Below, piece by piece: positions 1 through 7,958 of a DNA stretch of 64,000 bases (positions within the stretch are counted from its first letter, which is position 1; every line of letters starts with the position of its first letter). The DNA lies in assembly GCA_949285905.1 (NCBI GenBank), contig CASDZV010000013.1, positions 1 to 64,000 on the forward strand. The letters run 5' to 3'. The notes under the pieces were generated by a model, which saw only the letters and a program-made list of their open reading frames with translations, ran no database searches and was not told the origin of the DNA. The stretch comes from an uncultured Spirochaetales bacterium (GTDB taxonomy: Bacteria; Spirochaetota; Spirochaetia; Sphaerochaetales; Sphaerochaetaceae). The position numbers were made by a program, and so were the translations under genes.

Positions 1-1
1 T

Positions 2-97
2 ACCGTCATTCCTACACCGGATGAGCCAGTTGCACTTGTTGTTAACATGGAAAAAGCAAAATTCTTCGATCTCGATACAGAGGTTACAATCCGCTAA
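2..97 (+). CDS. C-terminal tail of a sugar ABC transporter ATPase (MalK/UgpC/MsmK type), partial
   Basis: The window opens inside this gene; 31 codons remain before TAA at 95-97. The peptide ends LVVNMEKAKFFDLDTEVTIR, which resembles the last strands of the TOBE/OB domain of MalK-family ATPases (the usual ending has a FD-x-T-G/E pattern). Such ATPases energise carbohydrate importers at the inner face of the membrane and often serve several of them. The Walker motifs lie outside the window, so the assignment rests only on the tail and is tentative. Confidence 0.55.
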   Translation, partial: TVIPTPDEPVALVVNMEKAKFFDLDTEVTIR

Positions 98-116
98 GGG
101 TTGGAAGATATATGCG

Positions 117-148
117 GATGCAGTCAGAGATGGCTGCATCTTTTTTTT
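117..148 (+). terminator. Rho-independent terminator after the ABC ATPase gene
   Basis: A 7-bp stem GATGCAG (117-123) / CTGCATC (134-140) is followed at once by eight T (141-148). It begins 19 bases after the stop codon and separates the transporter operon from the convergent radical SAM gene. Read on the minus strand the hairpin has no T run, so it works mainly for the plus strand. Confidence 0.8.
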
Positions 149-210
149 CACGTTTTGAAATCAATAGGCCCGAACGGCGGATCGTGCAAAGCTCATTTCC
201 TGAAAGAAAC

Positions 211-1617
211 TTATCGTTTTTGATTCATAGCATATGTCTTCAGCATGTGTGTTATCTCACACTTGCGCTCGTCTGGAGTAAAGATATCACCAGTCACAGA
301 CGCATTATATTGCATGCATACATTGCAATAATCCTTATCTTCACACTTTGCGCACATTGGAAAATCTTTTAGACGCAGTTCTCTCAATCTATTCAGAACA
401 GAACTATTCTCCCAAATGTCCATCAAAGAAGACTCTTTTATATTCCCGAGTTTATAGCCAGCAAATCCGACGCAGGGATAAACATCACCCAATGAAGATA
501 TTGCCAATACAGAGGTTCCAACATTGCAGATATGATATTCTGGACACTTTCCTACATAGAGCTTACCAGCAAAAGCCGGATCCAGCTTATCTTTTATTTC
601 TATAATCCGCTGGTATAGAGCAATGTCGTCAACACGATTGCGCAAGTTGCTGGTATCCCCATCAGTTTTGCCAACAATATCAAAATCAATATTGTAAGAG
701 TATCCTTGCTGCACACACCAGTTCATCAGTTCTTCTTGACTTGAAATAGTGTCTTTAAAACATTGAGAAGCAATTTTTATTGGAATGTTTGCATGTCTCA
801 GTCTCTCAATGTTCTGCATGGTTGTCTTCCAGGCCCCATTCTTCTGTGTGATTCTGTCATGAATTTCTTCATTCAATGAGAACAATGACACCTGTACTGA
901 AGAAAGAAATCCGCTAGCTAGGACATCGATTATTTCCTGATTCAGAAGAGTTAGATTGGTAAGAACTATCACATATATATTCTCAGTTTTGAATCGTTTC
1001 AGAATATCCAGGAAGAATGGATGAAGCATACACTCTCCTCCTGACAAAATGACGGATTTGATTTCAGCAGATCGCACTTCCCCAAAGAGCCTGTTGAACA
1101 TATCCATGCTCATGTCAGTGGTTTTCTGCTCATGAGGTATGTAGCAATGGATACAGCGTTCATTGCATCTCGAAGTAAGTTCAATATGAAGAGTCTTAAG
1201 TTTGATATCCCTTTGAGGATTTATCTTGGAAATATAGTTTTCATCAACTGGATTAAAGTTTTCGAATCGCTCTCTTATCTCATTCTGATGATCATATGAG
1301 AATGACAGTCTATTGGAGATACATTCCTCTTTAGTCTGGCCCTTTGAAAGAACTCCAGCAGGAATCAGAGAATCAAAGTATTCCGTAGCGTCATTGATAA
1401 CCTGATTCAGTTCAGCATCTTTAAAACTCCTAAGTATTACTTCGCTTGCTTCATTAATACTTATCGGATCATACGACAATGCAGATAAAAAGACATATGC
1501 AATATCATTACCTAACAAAGAACTGTCACTTATACAGTTACGAATAGAGCAAAGACCGAAATCTTTGCTCACCATGATAAAATTGTTTAAACAATAATAC
1601 ATAGGTATCGTTGCCAA
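211..1617 (-). CDS. Radical SAM/SPASM peptide maturase with PqqD-like N-terminal domain
   Basis: Probable RiPP-modifying enzyme of about 468 residues. The radical SAM cluster motif is C151-x3-C155-x2-C158 (SRCNERCIHCYIPH), followed by LSGGE near 191-195, typical of the SAM-binding fold. The C-terminal part (about 365-460) is a SPASM domain with cysteines in VYPCVGFAG, MCAKCEDKDYCNVC and RKCE, which would hold auxiliary iron-sulfur clusters. Residues 1-95 are not part of the radical SAM fold and look like a PqqD-type RiPP recognition element (short beta strands, then helices, then a SLIPAGVL-type end). The first codon is TTG at 1617, directly after the TGA of the precursor peptide gene; ATG at 1602 is an alternative. 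Translation is probably coupled to the peptide. The exact modification cannot be told from sequence. Confidence 0.85.
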   Translation of the reverse strand: MATIPMYYCLNNFIMVSKDFGLCSIRNCISDSSLLGNDIAYVFLSALSYDPISINEASEVILRSFKDAELNQVINDATEYFDSLIPAGVLSKGQTKEECISNRLSFSYDHQNEIRERFENFNPVDENYISKINPQRDIKLKTLHIELTSRCNERCIHCYIPHEQKTTDMSMDMFNRLFGEVRSAEIKSVILSGGECMLHPFFLDILKRFKTENIYVIVLTNLTLLNQEIIDVLASGFLSSVQVSLFSLNEEIHDRITQKNGAWKTTMQNIERLRHANIPIKIASQCFKDTISSQEELMNWCVQQGYSYNIDFDIVGKTDGDTSNLRNRVDDIALYQRIIEIKDKLDPAFAGKLYVGKCPEYHICNVGTSVLAISSLGDVYPCVGFAGYKLGNIKESSLMDIWENSSVLNRLRELRLKDFPMCAKCEDKDYCNVCMQYNASVTGDIFTPDERKCEITHMLKTYAMNQKR

Positions 1618-1737
1618 TCAACCTGCAAAAGCTGGGAATGGACAATCACACTTACCATAAGGGTTGTTACCAAATTTCGAACCAAAATCTCGTGCTCCGT
1701 TAACCAGACCCAAATTCTGCGGCTTTCTGTATTCCAT
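1618..1737 (-). CDS. Putative RiPP precursor peptide (39 residues)
   Basis: Short gene read by hand on the minus strand: ATG 1735-1737, TGA 1618-1620. It has a very good ribosome site, AGGAGG, five bases before the ATG, in a stretch with no other gene. The product starts MEYRKPQNLG, has a Gly/Asn/Phe-rich middle, and ends YGKCDCPFPAFAG with cysteines C30 and C32, prolines P33 and P35 and a C-terminal glycine. It has no membrane segment. The next base after its stop begins the radical SAM/SPASM gene, the usual order for a precursor and its maturase. N-terminal part as leader and Cys-Asp-Cys-Pro tail as core is my inference. I do not recognise the peptide family. No protease or exporter gene lies next to it. 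Confidence 0.78.
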   Translation of the reverse strand: MEYRKPQNLGLVNGARDFGSKFGNNPYGKCDCPFPAFAG

Positions 1738-1757
1738 ATTTTCCTCCTAAAATTTTA

Positions 1758-1768
1758 AGCTATTAGCT
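1758..1768. promoter_or_regulatory. Palindromic candidate operator for the XRE regulator
   Basis: AGCTATTAGCT sits in the 102-bp divergent region just downstream of the predicted start point of the peptide operon. A looser repeat CTAAAAT/ATTTTAG (from 1747 and ending at 1792) surrounds it. Cro/CI-type regulators commonly bind such short palindromes, and the XRE gene is divergently oriented here. That it binds here is inference. Confidence 0.35.
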
Positions 1769-1776
1769 ATAATTTT

Positions 1777-1804
1777 ATTCTACTAGATTTTAGACTTATA
1801 TCAA
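1777..1804 (-). promoter_or_regulatory. Candidate promoter of the precursor peptide-maturase operon
   Basis: On the minus strand TTGATA (complement of 1799-1804) and TAGAAT (complement of 1777-1782) are separated by 16 bases. A start point near 1770 would leave a leader of about 33 bases containing the AGGAGG ribosome site. The -10 hexamer has one change from consensus and the -35 hexamer two. The region is very A+T-rich, so chance matches are possible. Confidence 0.5.
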
Positions 1805-1839
1805 GCCATGAGAGTAAAATTTAGCTCGAAAGATTAAAT

Positions 1840-2142
1840 ATGAATTCTGAAATAAAAGAGCTGCTTGGATATAATTTAAGACGCATACGTAAGCTGAATA
1901 ATCTCTCTCAACTTCAGCTGGCCGAACAAGTGGATATGGCGTTTACTTTTATCAGCGATATAGAAAACGGAAAGAAATGGGTCTCCCCAGAAACGCTGGA
2001 GAAGCTATCACAGGCCATGGATATAGAAGTGTATCAATTCTTCCTGCCAAGAGATTATAATTTTTCCGAAAATAAAACCATTGAATCATTTTCTCAGGAG
2101 ATACTTGAGGCAATAAAGAGAATAGAATCAAGATACTTGTAG
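1840..2142 (+). CDS. XRE-family (Cro/CI-type) transcriptional regulator
   Basis: 100-residue protein with a helix-turn-helix of the XRE family at about residues 8-66: LRRIRKLNNLSQLQLAEQV, then FISDIENGKKWVSPETLEKL, ending in a short helix that may dimerise. The family binds palindromic operators, usually as repressor. It is divergent from the precursor peptide-maturase pair with 102 bp between start codons, so it most likely controls that pair and itself. The ribosome site before the ATG is weak. There is no ligand or membrane domain, so the inducing signal cannot be seen. Confidence 0.85.
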   Translation: MNSEIKELLGYNLRRIRKLNNLSQLQLAEQVDMAFTFISDIENGKKWVSPETLEKLSQAMDIEVYQFFLPRDYNFSENKTIESFSQEILEAIKRIESRYL

Positions 2143-2177
2143 TGGCCAATTGATATGCGCTTAACAAGTTTCACTAA

Positions 2178-2209
2178 ATATGCAGTCCCGGCTGAGACTG
2201 CATATTTTT
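2178..2209. terminator. Terminator between the convergent XRE and lysC genes
   Basis: A perfect 10-bp stem ATATGCAGTC (2178-2187) / GACTGCATAT (2196-2205) is followed by T at 2205-2209. It ends the XRE transcript. On the opposite strand the stem is followed by TTTAG, so it may also help to stop lysC. Confidence 0.8.
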
Positions 2210-2220
2210 CCAGCAGATTA

Positions 2221-3516
2221 TCAGAAAAGACTATCGTAAACAGCTTTAACAGCTTCTGCGCTCTGTTCTTCCTTGATACCGAAAAGAACAGATGTATCAG
2301 AAGAGCCGTAATTGACAAACACGGTTTTGATACTGTTTTCCTTCAGCGCTTCTGTAGCTTTCAGATATGCATCACTGTCATTCATGCCATCGCCTACAAC
2401 ACCGAGGATTGAATAACCATGATCGACTTCAATTGAATCGAGGCCGAATTCTTTTCTGAGCCGCTCACACATTGCCTGACAAACGCTGTCGCTAGCCATT
2501 TTGGAATCAAAGAACCATACAATGCTGTCAATTCCAAATAGCGAGTAGCAAGGACGGATACCAAAAACATGGAGCATTGTAAGAAGCGCATGGCGCACAC
2601 CATATTTCTTGAAAAGCATCAGCTTTCTCAGCCTGATACGGGAAAGTCCTCCGCGGGCTGAAACGCCTGTTGCACCGAAATCATTGGATTCAGGAACGAT
2701 ACGGGTGCCTGGATCCTCTGGCCTGTTGGTATTCTTAACAACAATAGGAATACCGGATGAATAGATAGGAGCTATAGCCTCCTCATGGAATACTGTGGCA
2801 CCGACATCGGAAAGCTCACGGACTTCTTTATAAGAGAGCTCTGGAATGACCTCAGCCTCCTTGACAATTCTCGGATCTGCCCTGTAGATACCTGACACGT
2901 CTGTCCAGTTCTCATAGAGTTCCGCATTAACAGCACGCGCTACTATGGAACCTGTGATATCTGAGCCACCGCGTGTGAATGTCTTCACAACACCCTGCTC
3001 TGTCTCTCCGTAAAAGCCTGGAATAACATAACGCTTGCCTTTTTCCAGCTTGGCAGCAAGACGCTTATAAGTCTCATCATTGACAGTAGAATCCGAATTG
3101 ATGACTATAACACTCTCCGCATCGATGAACTCCCAGCCAAGGAATTCGCTTATGATAAGCGCGGAAAGATATTCTCCCCGGGAAGCTGTGTAATCGGCAC
3201 CACGTCCGGCATCGATATTGCATCTGATATCATCAAGTCTCTCAGACAGCTTCACATCATCAATTTTCAGCTTCTGGGCAATCTGCACAAAGCGTTTAGA
3301 TATCTCATTGAACACAGGACGGCATGTAAGACCTTTCTGTACAAGACTGTTGCATTTATACAGAAGATCGGTAATCTTCTGGTCCTCACTGTTTCTCTTG
3401 CCTGGCGCAGAGACAATGGCTATCATACGTCTCTCATCGCTCTCGAGGATGGCTTTAACTTTTCTGATCTGATCAGCATCCGAGACACTGCTTCCACCGA
3501 ATTTAGAAACTATCAT
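2221..3516 (-). CDS. lysC: Aspartate kinase
   Basis: Phosphorylates L-aspartate with ATP, the first step to lysine, threonine and methionine. The 431-residue protein starts with the family signature KFGGSSV (5-11), has FTRGGSDITG near 180-190 that forms the substrate site, and a C-terminal region from about 300 that fits tandem ACT domains, the usual seat of feedback inhibition. It is monofunctional, with no homoserine dehydrogenase fused. The start is supported by GGAGGAA upstream. The other lysine genes dapB, dapA, dapL and lysA lie 20 kb away on the other strand, so lysC is regulated separately. Aspartate-semialdehyde dehydrogenase is not in the window. Confidence 0.93.
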   Translation of the reverse strand: MIVSKFGGSSVSDADQIRKVKAILESDERRMIAIVSAPGKRNSEDQKITDLLYKCNSLVQKGLTCRPVFNEISKRFVQIAQKLKIDDVKLSERLDDIRCNIDAGRGADYTASRGEYLSALIISEFLGWEFIDAESVIVINSDSTVNDETYKRLAAKLEKGKRYVIPGFYGETEQGVVKTFTRGGSDITGSIVARAVNAELYENWTDVSGIYRADPRIVKEAEVIPELSYKEVRELSDVGATVFHEEAIAPIYSSGIPIVVKNTNRPEDPGTRIVPESNDFGATGVSARGGLSRIRLRKLMLFKKYGVRHALLTMLHVFGIRPCYSLFGIDSIVWFFDSKMASDSVCQAMCERLRKEFGLDSIEVDHGYSILGVVGDGMNDSDAYLKATEALKENSIKTVFVNYGSSDTSVLFGIKEEQSAEAVKAVYDSLF

Positions 3517-3564
3517 CGCGTTCCTCCACCATGATTCTAAATTTTTTCGCCTAAGAGTGACAAC

Positions 3565-4755
3565 TCATTCTCTGGCAAGCGCCTCCATCGGCTCAAGCTT
3601 TGCGGCCTTTGCGGCTGGATACCATCCGAAAAAGACTCCGATTGCAAGTGAGAACGAGAGTGCAATGATAACTGCCGCTATAGAGACGTGAAGCTCCCAT
3701 CCCGCGATGCGCACTGCGGCAAAACTCAGAAGATTGCCAATGAAAAGGCCTATGAGACCGCCAGAGAGCGAGAGCGTGACGGATTCTACAAGAAACTGAG
3801 ATCGTATTGCACGAGGCGCTGCCCCCAGAGCCTTTCTTATACCAATCTCCCCGGTACGTTCCACGACTGATACAAGCATTATATTCATAATACCGATGCC
3901 ACCGACAAGCAGCGAGATTGCTGCGATTGCTGCGAGGAATGAAGAAAAGGTACCAGTTACAGCATCTGCCATCTCCTTGATGGTTGCCGGACTCATGATA
4001 CGGTAATAATCCGATCCTACAATCTCATTAAGGTATGCCTCTATATCCTCTGCCACTTTTATGGCATCTGCATTCCCGTCGACTTTGACGACATAAGTCC
4101 CTACCTGATCAGTACGCCTGAAACGCTGTACATATGTGTTGTATGGCATGAACGCAGAATCATTATATGATGTGCCCATTGAAGCATCCCGCTCCTCAAG
4201 AACACCTATAATAAGAAAGCTTTTTGCCTGATTGCGACGGAATATGGAAATGTATCTTCCCACACAGTTTCCTGAGGGGAATAGCTCCTCTGCAAGCTCC
4301 GAACCAAGAACAACGACCTGGCGTCTGTTGATGTTATCCACAGGAGAGAAGAAGCTGCCAGATGAGACAGAAAGCGAGTTGGATTCAAAGAAGCCGGATG
4401 TCACCCCCTGTACAATCACGGCCTCCACAATCTCCTGCCCATTGCGGAAATTATTTCCACCGGAAGAAACAACTGGAAGAGTCTCTCTTATACCATCAAT
4501 CTCATTCATCAGACGGTAAGCAAAATCCTCTGTGAAGACCATTGTCTCCCTCGCACTTCCTCGCGGCATAATGCTTACAGTATCGAGTCCTCCTGCATCG
4601 AACGACGAGCTTATGCTCTCTGCAGCACTCTGTCCGAGATTGAGAATAGCAACGACAGAAGCGACACCAATCATTATCCCGAGAAGAGACAGGAAGGTGC
4701 GGAGTCTGGCAGAAGCCATCGAAGAGAGCGCCATGCGTATATTCTCAACTATCAT
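3565..4755 (-). CDS. MacB-type ABC transporter permease (FtsX/MacB fold)
   Basis: 396-residue permease with one membrane helix near 20-42, a large periplasmic MacB_PCD-like domain (about 43-270), and three C-terminal helices with the FtsX signature GIMNIMLVSVVERTGEIGIRKALGA. In this mechanotransmission family the protein does not carry substrate through the membrane; it drives a periplasmic adaptor and outer-membrane channel. Its 5' end overlaps the ATPase gene by 11 bp. It is the last gene of an operon of channel, adaptor, ATPase and permease. The substrate may be a peptide, lipid or macrolide-like compound and cannot be told from sequence. Confidence 0.9.
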   Translation of the reverse strand: MIVENIRMALSSMASARLRTFLSLLGIMIGVASVVAILNLGQSAAESISSSFDAGGLDTVSIMPRGSARETMVFTEDFAYRLMNEIDGIRETLPVVSSGGNNFRNGQEIVEAVIVQGVTSGFFESNSLSVSSGSFFSPVDNINRRQVVVLGSELAEELFPSGNCVGRYISIFRRNQAKSFLIIGVLEERDASMGTSYNDSAFMPYNTYVQRFRRTDQVGTYVVKVDGNADAIKVAEDIEAYLNEIVGSDYYRIMSPATIKEMADAVTGTFSSFLAAIAAISLLVGGIGIMNIMLVSVVERTGEIGIRKALGAAPRAIRSQFLVESVTLSLSGGLIGLFIGNLLSFAAVRIAGWELHVSIAAVIIALSFSLAIGVFFGWYPAAKAAKLEPMEALARE

Positions 4756-5422
4756 CGGCTATCCTCCCGTCCTTTATAGGTATGATTCTCTCGCACTCAG
4801 AGGCAAGAGTCCTGTCATGCGTGACAAAGACAATTGTACGCCCCTCCCTATGCAACGCATGGAAAAGTTCCATAACCCCGTGTCCCGTCACCGAGTCAAG
4901 GGCACCAGTTGGTTCATCTGCAAGAAGTATTGAAGGGTTGTTCACAAGTGCTCTGGCTATTGCGACACGCTGTTTCTGCCCTCCGGAAAGCTCATTCGGC
5001 TTATGCTTCATCCTGTCTTCAAGCCCTACACGACGTAGCATCTCAGCAGCCCTTTCCCTTCTCTCTGAAAGAGGTACTCCGGCATAAAGCAATGGAAGCG
5101 CAGCATTATCAAGGGCAGAGAGCTTCGGCAGGAGAGAGAAATGCTGGAAGACAAAGCCGATCTTCCTGTTTCTTATATAAGCTAGATCATCCTCTCCAAG
5201 ACCGCCAAGCTCCTCCCCGTCAATCCTGATTACACCAGAAGTCGGTACATCAAGGCAGCCTATCAATGACATCAATGTTGATTTCCCGGATCCGGAAGGG
5301 CCCATGATTGCAGTAAATGATTTCTCTTCGATAGAAAGCGAGACATCATCAAGTGCTCTGACAACAGTATCTCCAAGCACATAGCATCTGCTGACATTGC
5401 AAAGCTCTATCACAGCACTCAC
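4745..5422 (-). CDS. MacB/LolD-type ABC transporter ATP-binding protein
   Basis: 225-residue ATPase with Walker [10 protein letters not shown] (about 41-49), Q-loop FQHFSLLPKL, signature [15 protein letters not shown], Walker B ILLADEPTGALD and the H-loop THD. The sequence style is that of the MacB/LolD/FtsE group. It should pair with the permease that overlaps its 3' end. Its start overlaps the stop of the adaptor gene by 4 bp (ATGA), so the operon is translationally coupled. Confidence 0.92.
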   Translation of the reverse strand: MSAVIELCNVSRCYVLGDTVVRALDDVSLSIEEKSFTAIMGPSGSGKSTLMSLIGCLDVPTSGVIRIDGEELGGLGEDDLAYIRNRKIGFVFQHFSLLPKLSALDNAALPLLYAGVPLSERRERAAEMLRRVGLEDRMKHKPNELSGGQKQRVAIARALVNNPSILLADEPTGALDSVTGHGVMELFHALHREGRTIVFVTHDRTLASECERIIPIKDGRIADDS

Positions 5423-6447
5423 AGCGGGAAACCTCCAAGCTGGCTATGCGTTTCATATACAAGAACATCACCCTCTTCAAGCGGACCTGAAAGCAGTTCA
5501 GAAAGACCTTCACCCAAATATTCAGTCCGGATGCTTACTGTCTCCACACGGCCATCATCTCTTCTGACACGGACGGTTTCCGAGCCTCCCCTGCCACGCG
5601 TGATAGCATTCTGAGGCACTAACAGCATCGTGACATCTTCCTCAGCTTCCAGTGTGCCTTCGAATGTGAAACCTGGCATTATACCTTCAGGCGGATTCTC
5701 TATCAGAAGTTCAACATCTGCAACGCCTATTCCCTGATCTGTGTAGCGGCCGAGCATCGGGATATATGAAACACGTGCAGTCACAACTGCATCCGGGCGG
5801 GATTCAAAGACCAGCTTCGCTTCCTGCCCGAGCTCCACATACTGCATATCTATCTCATCAATTTCCACTGTTGCTTTCAGTTTTGAGCGATCGACAATCG
5901 TAATGACCTCATCCCCGCCTTCGAAATAATCTCCCTCATCTACATCAACTGCAGCGATCTCTCCATCAAAGGGTGCCACGATATCAGCATATTCAAGACT
6001 GTTCTGTGCAGCCTTCTCCCGGAGTTTCAGCAGTTCCAGTTCCCGTCTAGACCCATTCAGCTGAGCTTCCTCTATCTGATTCCGGATATCCTGAAGAGAG
6101 GCAAGCTGCTGTGTGTTATCAATGGAAGCGAGAAGATCGCCTTTTTCTACATGGTCGCCTTCCCTGACGAGGACAGCTGTAACAGGTCCGGTAGACCTGA
6201 ACCGCAGTGTCTGGCTGTCATAAGGCTCAACATACCCAGAAACATCGATAATCTGTGTATAAGTATTTGAAGTAACGCGTCCTTCCCTCTCAGCGGGGGA
6301 AGCTGGAACTTCCTTCTCTTCAGAGAAGAGGAACCAGAATACGGCGCCAAGGATAAGAGCCAGAAGCACAAGCGTGACAATAATACGCCTCGCCCTCTTT
6401 CTCCGTTTTTGTCTGTTTCTTTCAGCTATCAGGCTATTATCATCCAT
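5419..6447 (-). CDS. Periplasmic adaptor (membrane fusion protein) of MacA/HlyD family
   Basis: 342-residue protein anchored by one N-terminal helix (about 22-42, after a basic RNRQKRRKRARR stretch). It then has a biotinyl-lipoyl-like half (RSTGPVTAVLVREGDHVEKGDLLASID), a short helical hairpin, the second lipoyl half (APFDGEIAAVDVDEGDYF) and beta-barrel domains. Such adaptors link an inner-membrane MacB-type pump to a TolC-type channel. The hairpin is much shorter than in E. coli MacA. It sits between the channel gene (9-bp gap) and the ATPase gene (4-bp overlap). Confidence 0.9.
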   Translation of the reverse strand: MDDNSLIAERNRQKRRKRARRIIVTLVLLALILGAVFWFLFSEEKEVPASPAEREGRVTSNTYTQIIDVSGYVEPYDSQTLRFRSTGPVTAVLVREGDHVEKGDLLASIDNTQQLASLQDIRNQIEEAQLNGSRRELELLKLREKAAQNSLEYADIVAPFDGEIAAVDVDEGDYFEGGDEVITIVDRSKLKATVEIDEIDMQYVELGQEAKLVFESRPDAVVTARVSYIPMLGRYTDQGIGVADVELLIENPPEGIMPGFTFEGTLEAEEDVTMLLVPQNAITRGRGGSETVRVRRDDGRVETVSIRTEYLGEGLSELLSGPLEEGDVLVYETHSQLGGFPL

Positions 6448-6456
6448 GAATTCCCC

Positions 6457-7872
6457 CTAAAGAATATGCATCTCAATCTCGCATTCAAGCGACAATCCTT
6501 CAAGAAGAAGAACAGAGCGGTCAATGGAGAGAAGTTCAAGCTCCAGTGCTGCATCGTGCATGTCCTCCTCTGTGGCAAGTCCTCTTTCAAAACGCAGTTT
6601 CGTATTCTCCAGAAGTGCACTTCTGTAATCAATATCTGCCTGAAGTTCTGAAAAGTCCCTTTTCCATGCCAGGAGCCTGTTCCATAGCTCTGCAGATTCA
6701 GTTTCAAAAGAGAGAAGTGCATCAAGATATCCTCTTTCACGCATCTCGGTATCTGTCCGAAGCGCACGAAGTGTCAGCTCATCGCTTTCTGACGAGCTGT
6801 TGCTCTGCCATGATCCGCTGAGTGTCACCTGTGGGGTGAAAGTATAATCATCATCCCATGATCCGCCTCCAGAAAGACCAAACGACCAGGACTTCCCTTC
6901 CCAGCCGATTTCCCCCAGCGCGCTTATGCGATCACGATCATTCACAGCTGAATTCAATCCAAGACCTGCTCCTGTATAGATATCTCCAGCGATAGTACCG
7001 CCAACCATGAGCCGCCGTGGTTTCTGTCTTGAAGACTCAAGAAGATACTCCTCCTTCGCTATCTCAGCATAAAGCCTCGATTCTTCCACAGAAGACGACG
7101 AAGTATATGAAAGGATATCAGGAAAGAGAGGATATGGGATATCCGCAACCCCCTCCCATTCCAGTCCTGTAATATTCTCAAAGCGCCTCAAAAGCTCGCT
7201 TTTCTCTTCTTCCAGACTCCTTATCCGATCTTCAGTGCGTTTTATAGTCAGCTCTTCTTCGACATACAGAAGTGATGATTCTGAGAGATTGCCAAGTCTC
7301 AGGTCCGTCTCAAGAGCACGCTGAAGATCCCTCAGATTCTCTTTCTCTTCCATCATGCTGCGTTCATTCTCAAGAAGTCCTGCAATTGCACTGATCACAT
7401 TCATCCGCAGAGTAAGAAACGCACTCTCATGCTCCCTCGACACCGAAAGCCGTGTGGAAGCATTCTGCAATGCCTTCAATGCTTCATCATCATGTCCCCA
7501 GTCGAAGACATGGGAAACGGAAGCAGAAGGTGAAATGAGTGCACCCTCCCCGTCGTAGCGCACACTGAAAGGGATGGAAGCAGTCATCTCTGTATCATCA
7601 TCAGGAAGCACTGCGGAGAATGAAAGCTCAGGAACAGCGACAATCCTGTTATCATCTTCAAGAGGGGAAACCGAGAAGGAGACAGAATAATCGGTACGGT
7701 CCTCAAGCTCTGCTTCCTCAAGCGCTATCAGTCTGGACTGATACTCAAGCCTTGCCATACGGGCGTCACTGCTCACATTCTCAGCGCTCTGGCAGATTTC
7801 GCTGAATGTCTGAGCCATAACAGAAACCTGGAAAAGAAATAATATGGCAAGAACTGTTAAGAGGCGTTTCAT
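6457..7872 (-). CDS. TolC-like outer membrane efflux protein
   Basis: 471-residue exported protein: signal peptide MKRLLTVLAILFLFQVSVMAQ, then long charged helices (for example 155-225 and 390-465) alternating with serine/glycine-rich strands (GLSGGGSWDDDYTFTPQVTLSGSW), as expected for the outer-membrane efflux protein fold. Overall similarity to well-known TolC members is weak, so the call rests on architecture and on being the first gene of a channel-adaptor-MacB-ATPase-permease operon. It is divergent from the MATE gene, with 86 bp between the start codons. Confidence 0.78.
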   Translation of the reverse strand: MKRLLTVLAILFLFQVSVMAQTFSEICQSAENVSSDARMARLEYQSRLIALEEAELEDRTDYSVSFSVSPLEDDNRIVAVPELSFSAVLPDDDTEMTASIPFSVRYDGEGALISPSASVSHVFDWGHDDEALKALQNASTRLSVSREHESAFLTLRMNVISAIAGLLENERSMMEEKENLRDLQRALETDLRLGNLSESSLLYVEEELTIKRTEDRIRSLEEEKSELLRRFENITGLEWEGVADIPYPLFPDILSYTSSSSVEESRLYAEIAKEEYLLESSRQKPRRLMVGGTIAGDIYTGAGLGLNSAVNDRDRISALGEIGWEGKSWSFGLSGGGSWDDDYTFTPQVTLSGSWQSNSSSESDELTLRALRTDTEMRERGYLDALLSFETESAELWNRLLAWKRDFSELQADIDYRSALLENTKLRFERGLATEEDMHDAALELELLSIDRSVLLLEGLSLECEIEMHIL

Positions 7873-7958
7873 ATCAAAAAGGGTATCATGAATGGAAAAT
7901 TACTTGCAAACTTTCGTTCTTGCATAATCACATCTTTTTTCATAATACTCATAGTGCT

